DNA from: Diospyros lotus
Taxonomy: Eukaryota; Streptophyta; Magnoliopsida; Ericales; Ebenaceae
Assembly: GCF_014633365.1 (NCBI RefSeq)
Contig: NC_068351.1
Location: 13,460,907 to 13,524,906, forward strand
Length of the DNA: 64,000 bases
Reading direction: 5' to 3'
The notes below the pieces were generated by a model. That model had not been told where the DNA came from. It did no database searches and saw only the letters and a program-made list of their open reading frames with translations. Of the stretch, positions 32,979 through 47,900 are shown one piece after another. The translations under genes and the position numbers were made by a program. Position 1 is the first letter of the stretch. The number at the start of each line of letters is the position of its first letter.

Positions 32979-35900
32979 TCATCCAGCATTGCCAGCAACC
33001 TCAGCAGCTCGTTGCCGCATCATCTCCATCACTGCTGCCCTTCGTCGGGAATCAGATTGCTGTTGCAGCCTCCTCATATGCTCTTTCAGATCTCTGAATT
33101 AATGATAACATATATAAATGCTGGTTTGACAGTCTGAAAAAGTAGTATTTCCATACAGAGGGATTGGGTTATGGAACATTGATAATGTTCAAAAGGTCAT
33201 GTACAAACCTGCAACGTGGTACGTGGCATTCAGATTCCTTGCAAGCTCGAGCATGGAGTTGCAAGAGATACCACATTTTCTTGCACAGAACACAACCTCC
33301 AGAAGCACGGATTTTGCATTGTATCCCATGGCGGAAAAGACCCTTCACCCTGCGACAATTTGGATATTGACAATGTGGGGAACGGCACTGAGATGCGTGC
33401 ACCAGAAGGTCAAGCATTTTTCGAAGCTGCAACATTAATTAATCAAATCATGTCAGTCCTTGCGCATAAACATGCAGCTCTTCTAAAGCATTCTATCAGC
33501 AACCCTTGATGGCATCAAGTAATTAAGTTACCAGGAAACAGGCATGGATGTAGAGTATTGAGAAAACAATGAAAAAAAATATATCATAATTTCCAGTTGC
33601 TGGAAATACAAAGCAATAATCAACAATCAGATTTCCATACGTTGACATTATCATAAGTTTAGGGCCTTTTGATTTGTCAGGCCTCTCAAATGGACACACC
33701 ACAAAAATATTTCCCATCTTTCATAACATCAACCATACAGTGTCTGCCCATGCTAAATTGAAATAGACAAGAGGCCTTTCTGATTTTTTATTGTGCTTAT
33801 AATTTGTTATGCAACAAAGGCAAGTTTGATTGAGGTCTTCTAGTTTTCTACTAGAATCTGCAGCCCAGACATAATAAGCATAAATGAAATATTTCATTTA
33901 TTTCATTATGTTGCCATCATTAATTCATCCACACAGTATTCGCAAGTGGCAAAGACAAATTAATTTACGAGCTAAAAGGCCCTGGCCCTCAATCCTAAAA
34001 CAGAAACAAAAGCATATGTTTACCAATTATTTTTCCCCTTTCATTTCACCTTGTTTGGGGGGAGGGGGAAAGAAAAATGTATGTCCTTTGTTTCACTCCC
34101 AAAAGATGTGAAGTCACCTCACCTCGTAGCTGTCAAATGCATCCTACATATATCCTGAGTTTTTTGCTTGAATTCTACCATACAAGAAATTGAGGTCCCA
34201 AGTTCAAAAAGTAGCAATGGGTGGTTACAATTCTTTGGCACAATTCCATCATTCAAAATAAGTCAAATGCAACATCCATCAAAATGTAAAAAGTAAATCC
34301 ATAAGCTCCAAAAGGTATAGTTTTACATCCGAAATTCAAAAAAACCTAAGTTGCATATATTCTGAAAGGACATTAAAAGTAAACAACAAGATCCAAAAAG
34401 CACAGTTTACCATCCAAGATAAAACAAAAAGAAATCCAATTCCAACATATTGAGGGCTGACACAACATGAGATAAAGTTCTGATGATAAATATTTGTGAC
34501 AAACTCCACAAATTATGTAACCAGGTACCACAAGCAGAGAACACCCCACCCCCACCCCCATTTCCTATTGGAATCAGTATTAACATATGCAAAGATTAGA
34601 TCCATAGTTCAAAAGAATATTAGCAGTAGCTTCAAGAATTGCATTCAAAGTATTGCAGACAATTAACATAAAAAGTATCTCTGATATGATGAATATTATA
34701 TCACAGTAACCAATCTAAACAAAATATTGCACACAATCAACAACACATTTTGACATCTGCACATCAAGGGATAACTCTTGTTAGTTGTTAGAACTCCCAA
34801 GCTCCCCATTTTGTGAGTATTTGGAGAGTTGATGAGAATCATGGAGGGCCGACTAATAATGACGTAATCGGATCAGTCAATCCAGTCACACCAGATCGCA
34901 CATCAGGAGTATTGTTTTTGTACAGTCATTCTCTTATTTTGGATAGAGGTGGTTTCCACAACTCAAACATGTGACTTTCTAGTTAGAAAGGAGCAACTTT
35001 ACTGTTATTATCAAGGCTCACCCTCATAACTTTTGCTAGAATAATTAGAAAGAAATATTATAAGACTTGGATAAGGAAGATGCTTAAGGGCATCTGCCCG
35101 ACGTATGCAAGTCTCAAAAAAGTCACCTTGTTCGAGCCACTCCACTATACACCCAAACTTTCTTTTTTATGGTATATAATGTGTGTTACATGATATAAAC
35201 TTGTGTTCACCACATCAAATAGGAGGACCTGATCCCAAATTATAATTAATTGACAAGTAAATAAGTTTTTGAGCAGCATTAAAACATTTCCTCAATAAAC
35301 AACTTCATCCACCATTAAAAGCCCTAAACATTTTTATAAAATTTGTTCATCAACCTTACAATGGGTTGTAAAAGATTCAAGAATTATAAGTGCACCAAAT
35401 CTAAACCCAAGTTCTAACGTCTGTATTTTCCACCCGCCATCCCTCCTCATTCTAACTAGATGCAAAGGCTTTCCCCGCAAAGAGCAAAAGACAAGAAGGA
35501 AGCATATAGCACTTCAAATGTTTCATATAAGAGCTAAACTTAAACTACAGAGTCTTGCTTCCTGGCATTTAGAGAAAGTACATAAGAGCAATGGGCTTTT
35601 TGACAAATACAGCTTGTGAATGCTTATTTTCCAGCAATATGAGGACAACCCCAATGCATGAGGCTCTGTACTTTGTAAGGGTTGGGGAAGAGCTATATTT
35701 GTATGCAACCTTCTCCTTGCATTTTTGTAAAGAGGTTGTTTCTGGAACTCCAACCCGTGACCTTCCACTCACAAAAAAGCAACCTTCCCATTGCTACAAA
35801 GGCTCACAAAATGAAAAATGGAAAAGAAAAAAATCCAACCACAAACAGTGCAAGTGCAAACATACATGCAGATAAATGTAACCTGTAAAATTAGAAGTTG

Positions 35901-38900
35901 CCTGGCTTCTTGGAAAACAAAAATTGTTAATAACTTTGAAAATAATATATACTTAACCTGTAAAACTCGTATTTGCCTAGCTTCTTTGTTCTGTGCATCG
36001 CGTTCAGCTGTGGATGGATGATTCGTCAACTTATGAGGATGATCAATTCCACCATCCTTTTGATAACAAGAATTGCATACGTCATAATCAGGGCAAATCT
36101 CACATCGCCAACCTTGACCAGCTTCAATATCAAGATGACATATGTTACATGTTGTTACAAATGCAGGAGCAGTAGGATTGTGAAGATGGTAAAGGACCAT
36201 CATGGAAGAATGTTTAGCTCGGCGGAGGGTATCATATTGATAATGATTGCCTTGACAGAGACTCAAAAATGCTTGTCTTGTATCAAAGAATTCACTCTCA
36301 AGAATCTCATCTTTGTCCTTTGTATCTTCAGGTACATCATTGATTTCAACCTGCAAGGTTTATCCATCTGACTTCTCAAACTGGATCGTGACAAGTCAAC
36401 ATGTCGAAAAAATAACAAGAGCACAATAGATGACCATAAAACGGTAAGTAGAATACAAAATTGATGGATAGAAAAGCTTACTGCATATAGTATGTGCTTG
36501 TCCCTTTGATTGATAGGGTGTCTCTCTCTCTCTTCAAGTTTTTGTTCAGCATCATAACACCTGAAACAATAACAGCAAAGGATAAAACATCAAATGCACA
36601 ATATAGTTAGTGATTGAAAAATGAAGGTCAGACATGTACTTGCCATCCTTCAAGAACCATTAACAGAGATAACAGAGCCTTTAATGTACCTTTTTTTTTT
36701 ATCAAGTATTACAAGTTATTAAAGACATGCATCTTGGAGCATAAACAAGTGTCAGAATATGTGGAGGAGTACTTAGGCTTTTTCGATTACAATAGGATTA
36801 CATTAAGGATCTGCATTTAAGTCCTTACCCTATTGCCCCCAGTAATGGATGAACTCACTAAACATGTTCAAGCAAAGGTGCCACAGTGAATGAGACAAAA
36901 GAAAGTGTGGAGACTAAGCTCAATTTATGGAAGAAAATTTTAGAATCTAAAAGGATTTAAATTAAGTAGGGTGAAAACTGAATATATGGAATACAAATTT
37001 AGCAAGAATATAAGTGTGGATGATGTTATGGTAAAATTGGAATATCAAATCATACCAAGAAAAGATTAATTTAGATATATTGGAATCAGTCATCCAAAAA
37101 GATAAAGAGGGATTAATGAAGATGTTACTTGTAGAATTGTAGCAAGCTTGTTTAAATGGAAAAGTGCATCTAGAATTTTATGCGATAATATGATTCCACT
37201 AAAGCTAAAAGGAAAATTTTATAAGACATTGTAAGACCAACTTTGTTGAATGGTATGGAATGTTGGGCAATAAAATACCAACATGTGTAAAATATGAGCA
37301 TCATGGAGATGAGGATGCTAAGATGGATATATGGGGCCAAATAAAAAGATAAAGTTAGAAATGAGGTTATTCGTAATAAAGTAGGAGTGACTCCTATTGA
37401 AGATATCATGCAATATACAATTAAGATGGTTTGATCATGTAAGAAGAAGATCAATAGAGGCTGATAGTGAGGAGAGTTGATGGCATGGAACAAATAGGTA
37501 GCAAAAGAGGTTGAGGAAGACCAAAAGAACTTGGTAAGAGACACTTCAATTTGATATCAAGTATATGGGCCTTACTAAAAAAAAGGAAAAGGATAGAAAT
37601 GAATAGAAATCTAGAATTCAATACAAGCATGACAGAGATGAGGACTCTTAAGATGGATGAGCGGCTGTAAAGAAAAGAAAAAATTATAAAAGAGGTTATT
37701 CGTAATAAATTAAGAGTGGCTCTTATCAAAGATAAGATGCAGTAGATATGATTGACATGGTTTGATCATATGAGAAGAAGACTAATAGAGCCTGACTGTG
37801 GGGAGAGTTGATAGCATGGAACAAATAGTTAGCAAAAGAGGTAGAGGAAGACCACAAAAACTTGGTGGGAGACACTTTGGCTTGATATTGAGTATATTGA
37901 CCTTTCTGTGAACCAAAGTCACAAGTATCAACCAATATGCACATGATTTGGATACCAAATCTTTGAATTCTTTTAAGCACTAGCACAAGCTTAAAAACTC
38001 ATTGATACACCTGATTTGACCTGAGAAATGCAATCAGCCTAGGATGGTCAAGCATGCAGCTCTTACTTTAATTTGGACAATAAATAGCATAAATGGCCAA
38101 AGCTTGAGTGTTGCTGGTTTTAAGAATGTAAGTCTACTGTTTGAGTGAAAACACAAGCCACAGTAAACTACAAGTACATAAAGGTGCAATTTTCAAGTGA
38201 ATTTTGATGGCTTCAAAGACCCATGAATCATATTTGCTCATCAATATAGTTAGATGGAAATCCAGCTGAAACTAAACAAATTATATCTAAACACATGAAA
38301 CCAATTGACATATAGGGCCAGCATCATAGGAGCTGTGGTAAACTGCACTTACACTTGCTGTTGGCATCATCTTTCTTACTATTCCATTAAAAATATCAAT
38401 ATCAGATTGTATTAATAACAATCATAATAGAATTGTCAAATGCTTCAATTCCAGAATTTTCTTTCAAGCATACAAAAATAAAGGTCCCACTTGTTTCTTT
38501 TTTTGCTGCAGTAAGGAAGAACAAGGCCAGAGGAAAACATAAAACTAGCTATCCTGTATCTAAGCAAAATTGAACATCTGCTCTACAAGTTATCTCAATG
38601 TCAGAGGGAAGTTGGGAGATGCCAAAAATAGGAGAAGATCTGGCATGAGCAGCAAGATGTGCAGTTTGATTACTGAGGCCATTTGGTTGAGATTTTTTAT
38701 GTATTTGTTTTTTGTTGTTTCAAAATTAAAATAAAAAGAAAAGCCTTAGAAATACCTTTGTTTGCATGTACTTCTATTTATGTGATAAAAATTTGGAAGC
38801 AACAAAGACATCTTTTACTATTTTTCAAAATTGGAATACTTTGGAATCAACTCTCTAAAAACATTTTCCTGAACCAATTCAGCAGGCGTGTTTCTTGAGA

Positions 38901-41900
38901 TTTTCTACTTTGGTAGCCAAAAACAGTTTTTGGAAGTTGGAACCATAACCAATGAGTTCAATATTTTGAAATGTAGTTTCATGCATATTATATTACATTG
39001 CAGCAATAGAATACAGCAATCATATTTGCATATTCCATCATGCAAATATTAATACGCCTTGCATGCAAAAGTCAATAAAAATGTCTAACCATATAAATTA
39101 ACCAGAGAACATTTTTTTATTCTTTTCCAAAATTCGGGTACTTTGAGATCAATGTTCAAGAAACAATTTCATCAGCCAATTCATCAAATGCTTGATCTTA
39201 TCAAATTTATAACTCAAAAACAGTTTTTGGAAGTTGGAACCACAAACAAAAGGCTTAAAATTTTGAAAAATTATAGTTTATGCATATTATATCATAGTTA
39301 ACAACAGAATAAAATAGTTATATTCGCATATTGCATCACGCACATACCAATATAATTTGCAGAAAAATATTAATACTCCTCCCATTTCCATTACTCTTTT
39401 ACAAGCACATTTACTAATATTTTCCACACGTCCAAGCCATCTTAAAACACACTTCATGCATCTTATGTTCAACAGGTGCCACTTCTATGTATAATGTCAT
39501 TTCTAATTTTGTTTTTAATTGCATGGCCACACATCCACCCTAATATTGTTTAACTGTTTAACTCATTTACACTAGTAGTTCACACAGTACATAACCACCC
39601 AACATTCTGTGCAAGTCAACAGTAAATCATTCCACCTATAGGTATTTATGCCTATTGCATATTAGACTAGTAAATCATTCCCCCATTAATCAAATACAAT
39701 CAGTGTTACAAAACCATATTCAACTAATTAGTTGGACCAAGTTAAATGATGACCATTTGTCAAATATTTTTTTCTTCTAATAGGTTGGGATTCAAACTTG
39801 TTTTCTTTTCCTGTTGAAAATTAAGCCACCTATTAAATTCCACAAATGATATTGATGTAGGTATTATTTGGAAGTGGGAATAAAGGCTGCCTAATAGGAA
39901 TTGTTCAAACAATATTGGTCATGGAAAGTTTCTAAGCATAGAATTTTATAAGGTTAAAGGCTTTAAGGATTTCCAAATGGAATTGGAAGCAGTTATGATT
40001 GATCAGGCTTTCTTATGCACATATATGAAGAATGATTCAACATTCTTAATGAAGGCAAGGATTTTTACTAGGGAGTATATTTTTAAAATAATGCTTTACC
40101 TAATTTATGTTTCTGGAGGTTTTGATGATGGCACATTGGAGCTTAATTTGTTTCCCCAATGGGAGGGGTCATTTTGACTATTTGTCGTTTGGATTTTTTA
40201 AGGTCAATAAGATGGCCTCTTAGGAGGAGAAATTAAGGTCTGGAACTGAATCAAACTGAATTTGGAATCTAGTCAGGTCCATTAACAAATTGTCTCTGTA
40301 CTTGACCTAAATCCATTTTCTAATCAGTGTTTTGAAAAGCGCTAAGTGCACTTAAGTGCAAAAGGCCTAAGGATCTTAAGCACAAAGCCAAGTGCCCACT
40401 TAAGCAAAGTGGAGTGCATATAAATAAATAAAGAGTAAACTTTTGAGGGGCATATAAATAAATTAAAGAGTATAACCTTTTATAAGCATAAAAAATATAA
40501 GCTATTAAAACGGAAATCATTAAAAATAAACTAAATGAGAATGAGAGCGGCTCAAAAAATTAACAAAAGATGAGATGCTATTTTTCATTTATATTTTCAT
40601 ACTAGTTTACAAGTTTATGTAACCATAACAAAAACACATAGGGGACATAAAAAGGATACAATCTGGTCAAATACTGGTCCTAATGGAACTTGGAAGACAA
40701 GCTAGTCTAAACTCTCAATTGAAAGGATCTAAATATGCTAAGACTTCTTTTTTAATTTTTTATTTGTTTATTTTGTTGAGTCTTCTTTTGTTTTTTGTAA
40801 AAGTTTGGAAAGAAACCCATTCTATTTCAGTAACACGATTTGTACAAGGGATCGGATAGAAGAGTTAGGAAAAAAAAAATTCTAATTTACAACAACCCCT
40901 AATTAATCAACCCCAATTTACAACAATCCCCAACCAATCAATAAGGAATCAATTGTCAATCCCTAATTTACAGCAATCTGGAATCAATTAGCAACCCCTA
41001 TTTACACCTAACATGTTTCCATCAATATTTTTTGATTGGTAAATCCAGCTGCATGTTCTTTCTTTTTAAACAAATGTATATATGATTTTATTTAGGTTTT
41101 TCTAAGATCTGATAGTAGCTTTTTTGGTTAAGGATTACATACAAGCAGAGACAATGTTGCAAAAATTTAAACAAATCCAACCATTCATATCGTTTGCTAA
41201 AAAATAAATGCCCAAGTGTATTTCTGAAGCATGCTTTATTGTGCTTCAGAGCTCAGGTAAAACCACACTTCAGAGCACTTTAACCGTGCTCAGCTAAAGT
41301 TGTTGAGCTTCACACAAAGCATGCTGCACTTCATGCTTTGCACTTAAAGTGCACTTTTTTAGACACTGTTTCTGATCCGCTTTCCTACTCATTTCCAGTT
41401 TTGACAAGGTGGTGACTACCAATGGTAACATAAGAGGCTAACATGTGAAAGAAGACAGAGAAGAAGAAGACTCATTGTGTCCAGCTGACAACCTAGGCAG
41501 GTTTGCATAAACCTTCAAAAGTTCAACACAACTTTTTGGAATCTCATCACATTTATTAACAAATTGTCTATATATCTTGACTAATATCCATTTGTTGATC
41601 CCTTTTCCTACTCAGTTCCAGTTTTGATAGAGTGATGACAACTGAATGTAACAGGTTGATGCAAGAGTGAATCCATAATAAAGTAGTATCAAACAGAATT
41701 GCATAGATAATTGTCCACTTTCAGCAGCAGAGCAAAGTATGCCTAGAAACAAAAGAGCTATGATTGTGGAACCCTTACTTGTCACAAAGCTGAAAATTTC
41801 TGCACTGCTTGCAAACCCATTGATGTCCAGATACCATTAGAATACAGCAATGAGAACATGCAGGCTGCAAGTGGACCATGATAAAATCTTCCTTCATCGG

Positions 41901-41918
41901 GCAAATTGTTTCACCGAG
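32979..41918 (-). CDS. HAC1-like: HAC1-like exons 12-16: ZZ fingers and TAZ2
   Basis: Exons 12 and 13 form the first ZZ finger ([19 protein letters not shown], then LCDKCYDAE). Exon 14 has the catalytic-domain extension ([20 protein letters not shown]) and the second ZZ ([20 protein letters not shown]). Exon 15 is TAZ2 ([34 protein letters not shown]). Exon 16 ends the protein with a basic helix ([19 protein letters not shown]) and TGA at 32979-32981. Intron 11 (41919-43574) has a (GA)n run near 42089 and an AT-rich middle. Introns 12 and 14 carry the transposon remnants listed separately. Confidence 0.93.
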
Positions 41919-44900
41919 CTGGAAAAAGAGATAGCATGGTAAGAGCAAAACAGTAATACCTCAAAAGCTTTAAAAATTCAATTATAACCAGAAAGTATAA
42001 AATAACTCAGCACGCTCATTGGTTATGACCAACCAATCCAGGGTTGATACTCAACTCTTAACTAGGTTACATGGATGACCCAATTAGAGAGAGAGAGAGA
42101 GAGATTAAAAAACAGAAAATGTAAGAACTTTTGTGGTATGGATTAGAACACCTGCACGAGGTTGATCATGTAAGATGCACAGATATGAACAGAAAATTAA
42201 ATTTAGACAAACCACAACAAAATAACAAATAAATAAGTTTTAACTCGATGTAACTGCATGAATATACATTTAAGGCCATGTTTGCTGCACGAGATAAGTT
42301 GGCGTTGATTTTTTTACAGTGTTTGATAGACTTTAAGAAATGACCTAACATATACAACATTAACTTATATAGTATGTTGGGGATGCTATCTCCCAACATA
42401 AATGCCTTTTGGATAAGAGAGATTTACTATAATACTCTCATGATTGCATCACTTCATTATCCTCATCAACTACACCTTTTCCTAACCAAGATAGGGTTGT
42501 TGGCATGGCATTCATAATATCAATTGACTTCTAAAAGTCACATTGACAATACAAATCCACACAAAAGAACAATGTGGCAACATTTTATGCCAGATGCCCT
42601 CTAGCAAGGGAATAATGAGATAAAGTTCCAATATCATCTTCACATAGAAAAGTTTCATGAGATAGCAATGAATGAAGATAATGATATGGTTATGTTTCGT
42701 CACATGGTATTGTGAAACTAACCCATACAACATGGAAACACAACTATCTTAATTGCACCACTTAAGAACCAAAAATGCTATTACATGCACAAATATGTGT
42801 ATGTATAACATGATTTTTATTAAACATAAGATACTTAAAATTTACATAAAGGTCATCACCATGAGGCTTCCCATTTTGTGAGGGTCATCTTTTGCATGTA
42901 GACTTACCCTTGCTTTGCAAAGGAGCTAACTCCACAACATTACATAAATATCAAAATAATATTCTGATACTTCAATTACATTTAACACCAATAACTTGCT
43001 AAATATTGTGTAGTTATGATAAAATTATAGTATTTATTTTAAAATCATAACATATAAAAAAGATAATATTATAATTATATGCTAAAAACGATAATATTAA
43101 TTATACAAGTATCTATGATCAGCATGTATACATGCCAATATAAATGAAATATTAGTGAGAATGCATAGCATAATTATATTTCCATAATGCATCAAAAATC
43201 ACAAAAAAATGCTATCATATTAATATAAGATTATAATATAGTTTTATATAACTACAATAAAACTATGCATAAGTAATTGTAAAATGCTATACTAACATCT
43301 ATAAATGATATCATAATATAATGTCACTGGCAATATCACCATTTTAGTTTAAGCCAAACAAACACAAGTAGCAGTTATCCACCACCTAGATTCCACACAC
43401 ACCAAATATCAAAGAAGAAGTCAACATAATATATAATAACTTCTATATATATAATCTCCTGGAAGTAATTTCCACGAGATTCTATCCCATCTTATCCTAT
43501 CCGGTTAATCAAAACATAAACTGAAAAACATGTAACAGGAGGAAGGTGAATAGAACTTAAAGAATTAGCATTACTTTGTGCATCAGTAGTAGATCCTTTG
43601 ATGCATTGCTGGAAAGATCAGATTGACCAGACGCTTTTAAAGCCCTTTTTGTTATGGTCTTTTTGGTTGTCCCTTTTTTATGTTGTTTTCTACCATCTTC
43701 TTCTTGCTGAAGCTGATAGATCATATCTTCTGCAGCACCAGGCCAGTAGTCTCCATCAAAATAAGGTAAACGTGCAGCAGTGACCTTAGCCTTGCATTCG
43801 CCCGTGGTCACAAAGAAATGGTCATATAAATTAGTGAGGTCGACCACTATGTTCTCTTTTGAAGCCTTTCTTAACATAGATAAATACCTGAAATAATAAA
43901 AAATTCAATCATAAAAGATATAACGGTAGCTTCATAACATTAAATAATCACCATATCTGTTAGTTACATGGCTCACCATTCCCTAAGTTTATCAGATTTT
44001 GGTGTTTTTTGAATCTCTGGATGGCAATATAAAATATAGTCTTCACCCTTTAATGGTGGGCAAGCCCATATGTAGCAACTTGTGAAACCACGTATCTTGC
44101 AATATTCTAGATATCCAATCTGAAAAGAGAATCCAATTTGTAATCAAGAAAGTTGACAATAATAATGACGATGAAAGATGACAGCAAAAGAACAACTAGA
44201 ATTACAAACTCCATGAATCAGAAATAAGAGAATTAATTAAAAAACATGCCAGAATTTCATGATAAACAAATGTACGGAGTGCCTCTCCAGTCACAGCTTT
44301 AATCTCAGGCCTGAAATACTTGACAGAATCCAGATATGAGAGATAAACACGTCGGTGATTTGGCTGTAGACACTCTGATCCAAATTCTTGAACATACATG
44401 CCAAACAGGCATACTTCCACTCCTTCAATTTTCTGAAATAACAATACTACCTGGAAGAAGAAATTTATTACGTCATTTAATACCCCATAGAATCAAGGCA
44501 GGATGGTTAAAGTGGAAAAGTGCACCTAGGATTTTATGTGATAGAAAGATTCCATTTAAGCTAAAAGGAAAATTTTTTAAGACAGCTATAAGACCAGCTG
44601 ATGTGGGACAGCACAGAGATGAAAGTAGGAAATGAAAGTAGTAGCTTAAGAAAGAAGCTTGAGAAAAAGGGAAAAGAATATAATCAAGAGGGGGAAAACA
44701 AATCACTGTATTCAATATTCAAGTAATGAAGAAAAGAATACAGCATGTACCTTATGTACAGGCCAAATCTAATCCTAACTATAGTAGAATTATGAGCCAA
44801 GTCATATCATAACTATGAATCCAAATCCTATCATAACTATAATTATCTAAGAAAAATGGAAACAAAACAAAATAACAAGATAAATTCTAATTTCTAAAAT

Positions 44901-47900
44901 CAAAATAGGAAAGAAAGATGGAAACAAAACAAAGTAACAAGATAAACTAATCTATAGCTAATTTCTAAAATAAAATTAATCAAAATAGGAAATGTATCCC
45001 TATCACCAGCTTTGTTGTATGACACATAATATTTGGAAGTAAAGCACCAACATATACAAAATATGACTGGAACTAAGATGAGGATGCTAAGATGGATGTG
45101 TGGTCAAACAATAAAAGATAACAAATAGAAATGAGGGCATTCATAATAAGATCATAGTGGTTCTTATTGACAAAAGAGGTGTGAGACACAATTAAGAATG
45201 TGAGACAAAGACCAATAGAGGCTCTTGTGAGGAGAGTGAATGGAATGAACCAAATATTAAACAAAAGAGGTAAATGAAAACCAAGAAAAACTTGGTTCGA
45301 GACACGTAAGTTTGATATTAGTTATATGGGCTGTACAGAAGATAAGGTCAATGGTAGAAATGGACAAAAAGCTATAATTCATGTAAACAACCCCACATAG
45401 CCAGATAAAGGCATGGTAAGTTGCTTATTCAATGTTCACAAAAGGAAATTCAGGAAAAAGAAAAGAAAAAAGACCACAGAAGGACATATGAGATATAAAA
45501 AGATAACACAAGGAGCTCAGGAAAATACTGTATATCCAGTGTACCTTTGACTTGTATGAGAATTCTGTTGGATAATTCTCTTCTTGAAAAATCTCAAGAA
45601 ATCGCTGCTTCACTTCCAATTTTTTGTCTACTGATGACACTACTCTAATTACAAGTGATTCTGCTCCTGGAACCTGGTAATTACAATGGCACAAACAAGT
45701 TCAAACCGTTGAATTGGTTGGCAGTCTGAGATGCATTGCTAAGAAGGTGAAATAAAATAATTGGTCCACCAAAATATAATGCACAGAAATCCAGCCCACA
45801 GGGAACCGGCAATCAAAGATATTGCCACAAGGAAACAAATAGTATGCAGTAATATTATCACCAAGAATAATCTCCTAATGAAGAATGAAGCCAAAGGGGC
45901 AAGTCAGAGGGGATGAACCAACCTAGGTTTATATTTGTACATAGAAGATGGTAAAATCTCCATCCAGCTAGTATCATGCATGCACATATGCATATGTATT
46001 TATTTTGAGAATCCATAAGCTAGTTATACAATACATACACACAAACACCCACAAAGAGACAAACAAAGCGCCAAGGTGCAGGGTTTAAAAACCAATTCAT
46101 AGAAAATGACATCCAATGTTTCACCGAAAGGAAATGAAGCAGCTGAAATGGAGGGTTTAAAGCATCATTGGAGGCATCCAGCTACATGTCCAAATAAAAA
46201 GACTTGGTTTAAATCTCATTTTTTATTCTCAAATGGCTTTTAATTTTAAGGGGCTGGATTGGGAAATAAGTGAATGAATGTGCAACTGTCTGGAACTCAT
46301 CCCTAAGAATTTAATTAAAATTTTAAGTGCCTCTTGTGAAGTTGAAAGTAAAGTATTTCAGCACAAAGCACATCCTGCATCAAAGAAGATTCATTCCAGT
46401 AAATTTAGTTCACTAGAAACTATTAGCAATCGCCTAACATAACATGGCAAGCCAGACAAATCACCTCATCATAACTTTTCCCCTGAGCCTTTGCCCTGTC
46501 TAGTCTTTCCTGCTTCAACCGCTTGAATAACCGCTGCTCTATGTGGTCACTGAGGATTGTTCTAGGCAGATCTTTTGCACCAAGAACAGCACTCTGAGGC
46601 AAGGGTGTACGCTCTCCTCTTTCGATTTCAGCTATATAGCAGTTTGGACAAGTGTATTCAGCTTGTCCACCATCATTTCTTCGACCATTAAACAGTGCAC
46701 ATATTTGATGTTGCCAAGCCTCACACTTGTCACATTGAACCCACTGTATAAAGCACCAATGGACAAAAGCTAGATGCATTAATTATCTTATAACAAGAAG
46801 TAAACAAGATAAAAAAAAAACAAGAAAAGAATACATCATACCCATTCTTCCGTCTCCTCATCGTTTCTCTTCTTCTCCAGTTTTGCCTTTGGAATAGCAG
46901 TTCCATCAAACACAATAGTATCTCCACGAGAATCATTATAGCACGGAATACAGAAGAAGTGCCTCGTCTCTCCAGCTCCCATGGTATAATACATTGCATT
47001 TCTTTTAATACGAGCACCACATGGCGAACAATATATAGGTGGTGGCTCAAAAGTCAGCTTCTCGACAGCACACAGCTGGCATGAGTTCTCACTCATTGAA
47101 TGCTCCATTGCTTGGTTTTTTTCTGCCTTTGCTTTACTCTGCCAAGATAAAAGCACAGGTGTAGGAGAAAGAGAATCTCATGATCAAGAAGATGGAAAGC
47201 ATAAAAAAAATGAAAGAAAGAACAGAATCACACATTCAGCAGTGTGTTAAAAAAGTGTGCTTTAAGTGCAAAGCAGAGCGTGCTTAGGCTTTTTGTGTGT
47301 GACCCTCAACGACTTTAGCAGAGCACAAGCATGCTTAACTTGCACTTTTACTTGAGCTTTGAAGTGCAAAAAAGCACTCTTCAAAAGTATGCTTTTTTTT
47401 TATATGACAATATCAATGGTTGGATTTGTTTAAATTTTTGCAATGATGTGGTTGCTTGAACGGAAACCTTACCCAAAAAAACTGTTTAAGATCTGATAAA
47501 ATCATGTATACATTTAAACCTTAGAAAAAAAAAAAAAAAGAACAAGAAGGCCTGACTGTTTTGTCAAGCAAATTATATTGATGGAAATATGTAACTAGGT
47601 GTAAATTAGAGATTGCTAATATATTCTTGATTGCTGCAAATTATGGATTAATGATTGATTCCAGATTGCTGTAAATTATAGATTGTTGATTGATTGTAAA
47701 TTAGGGATTGATTGTTTGGGGATTGTTGTAAATTGGGGGTTTGATTGATTGGGGATATCCGTAAATTAGGGATGATTCTTTTTCCTTGCGCATTTTTTAA
47801 GATTGTATGAACTTGTGAACACATACAAAAATATAAATAAAAAATGGTATCTCATCATTTGTAAAATTTGCAACCCCATTCTTATTTAGATTTTTTTCAA

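Noticed and set aside
35769..36356. A separate 195-aa zinc-finger gene on the minus strand
   Set aside because: It is exon 14 of the HAC1-like gene read on into the intron; splice sites fit both ends.
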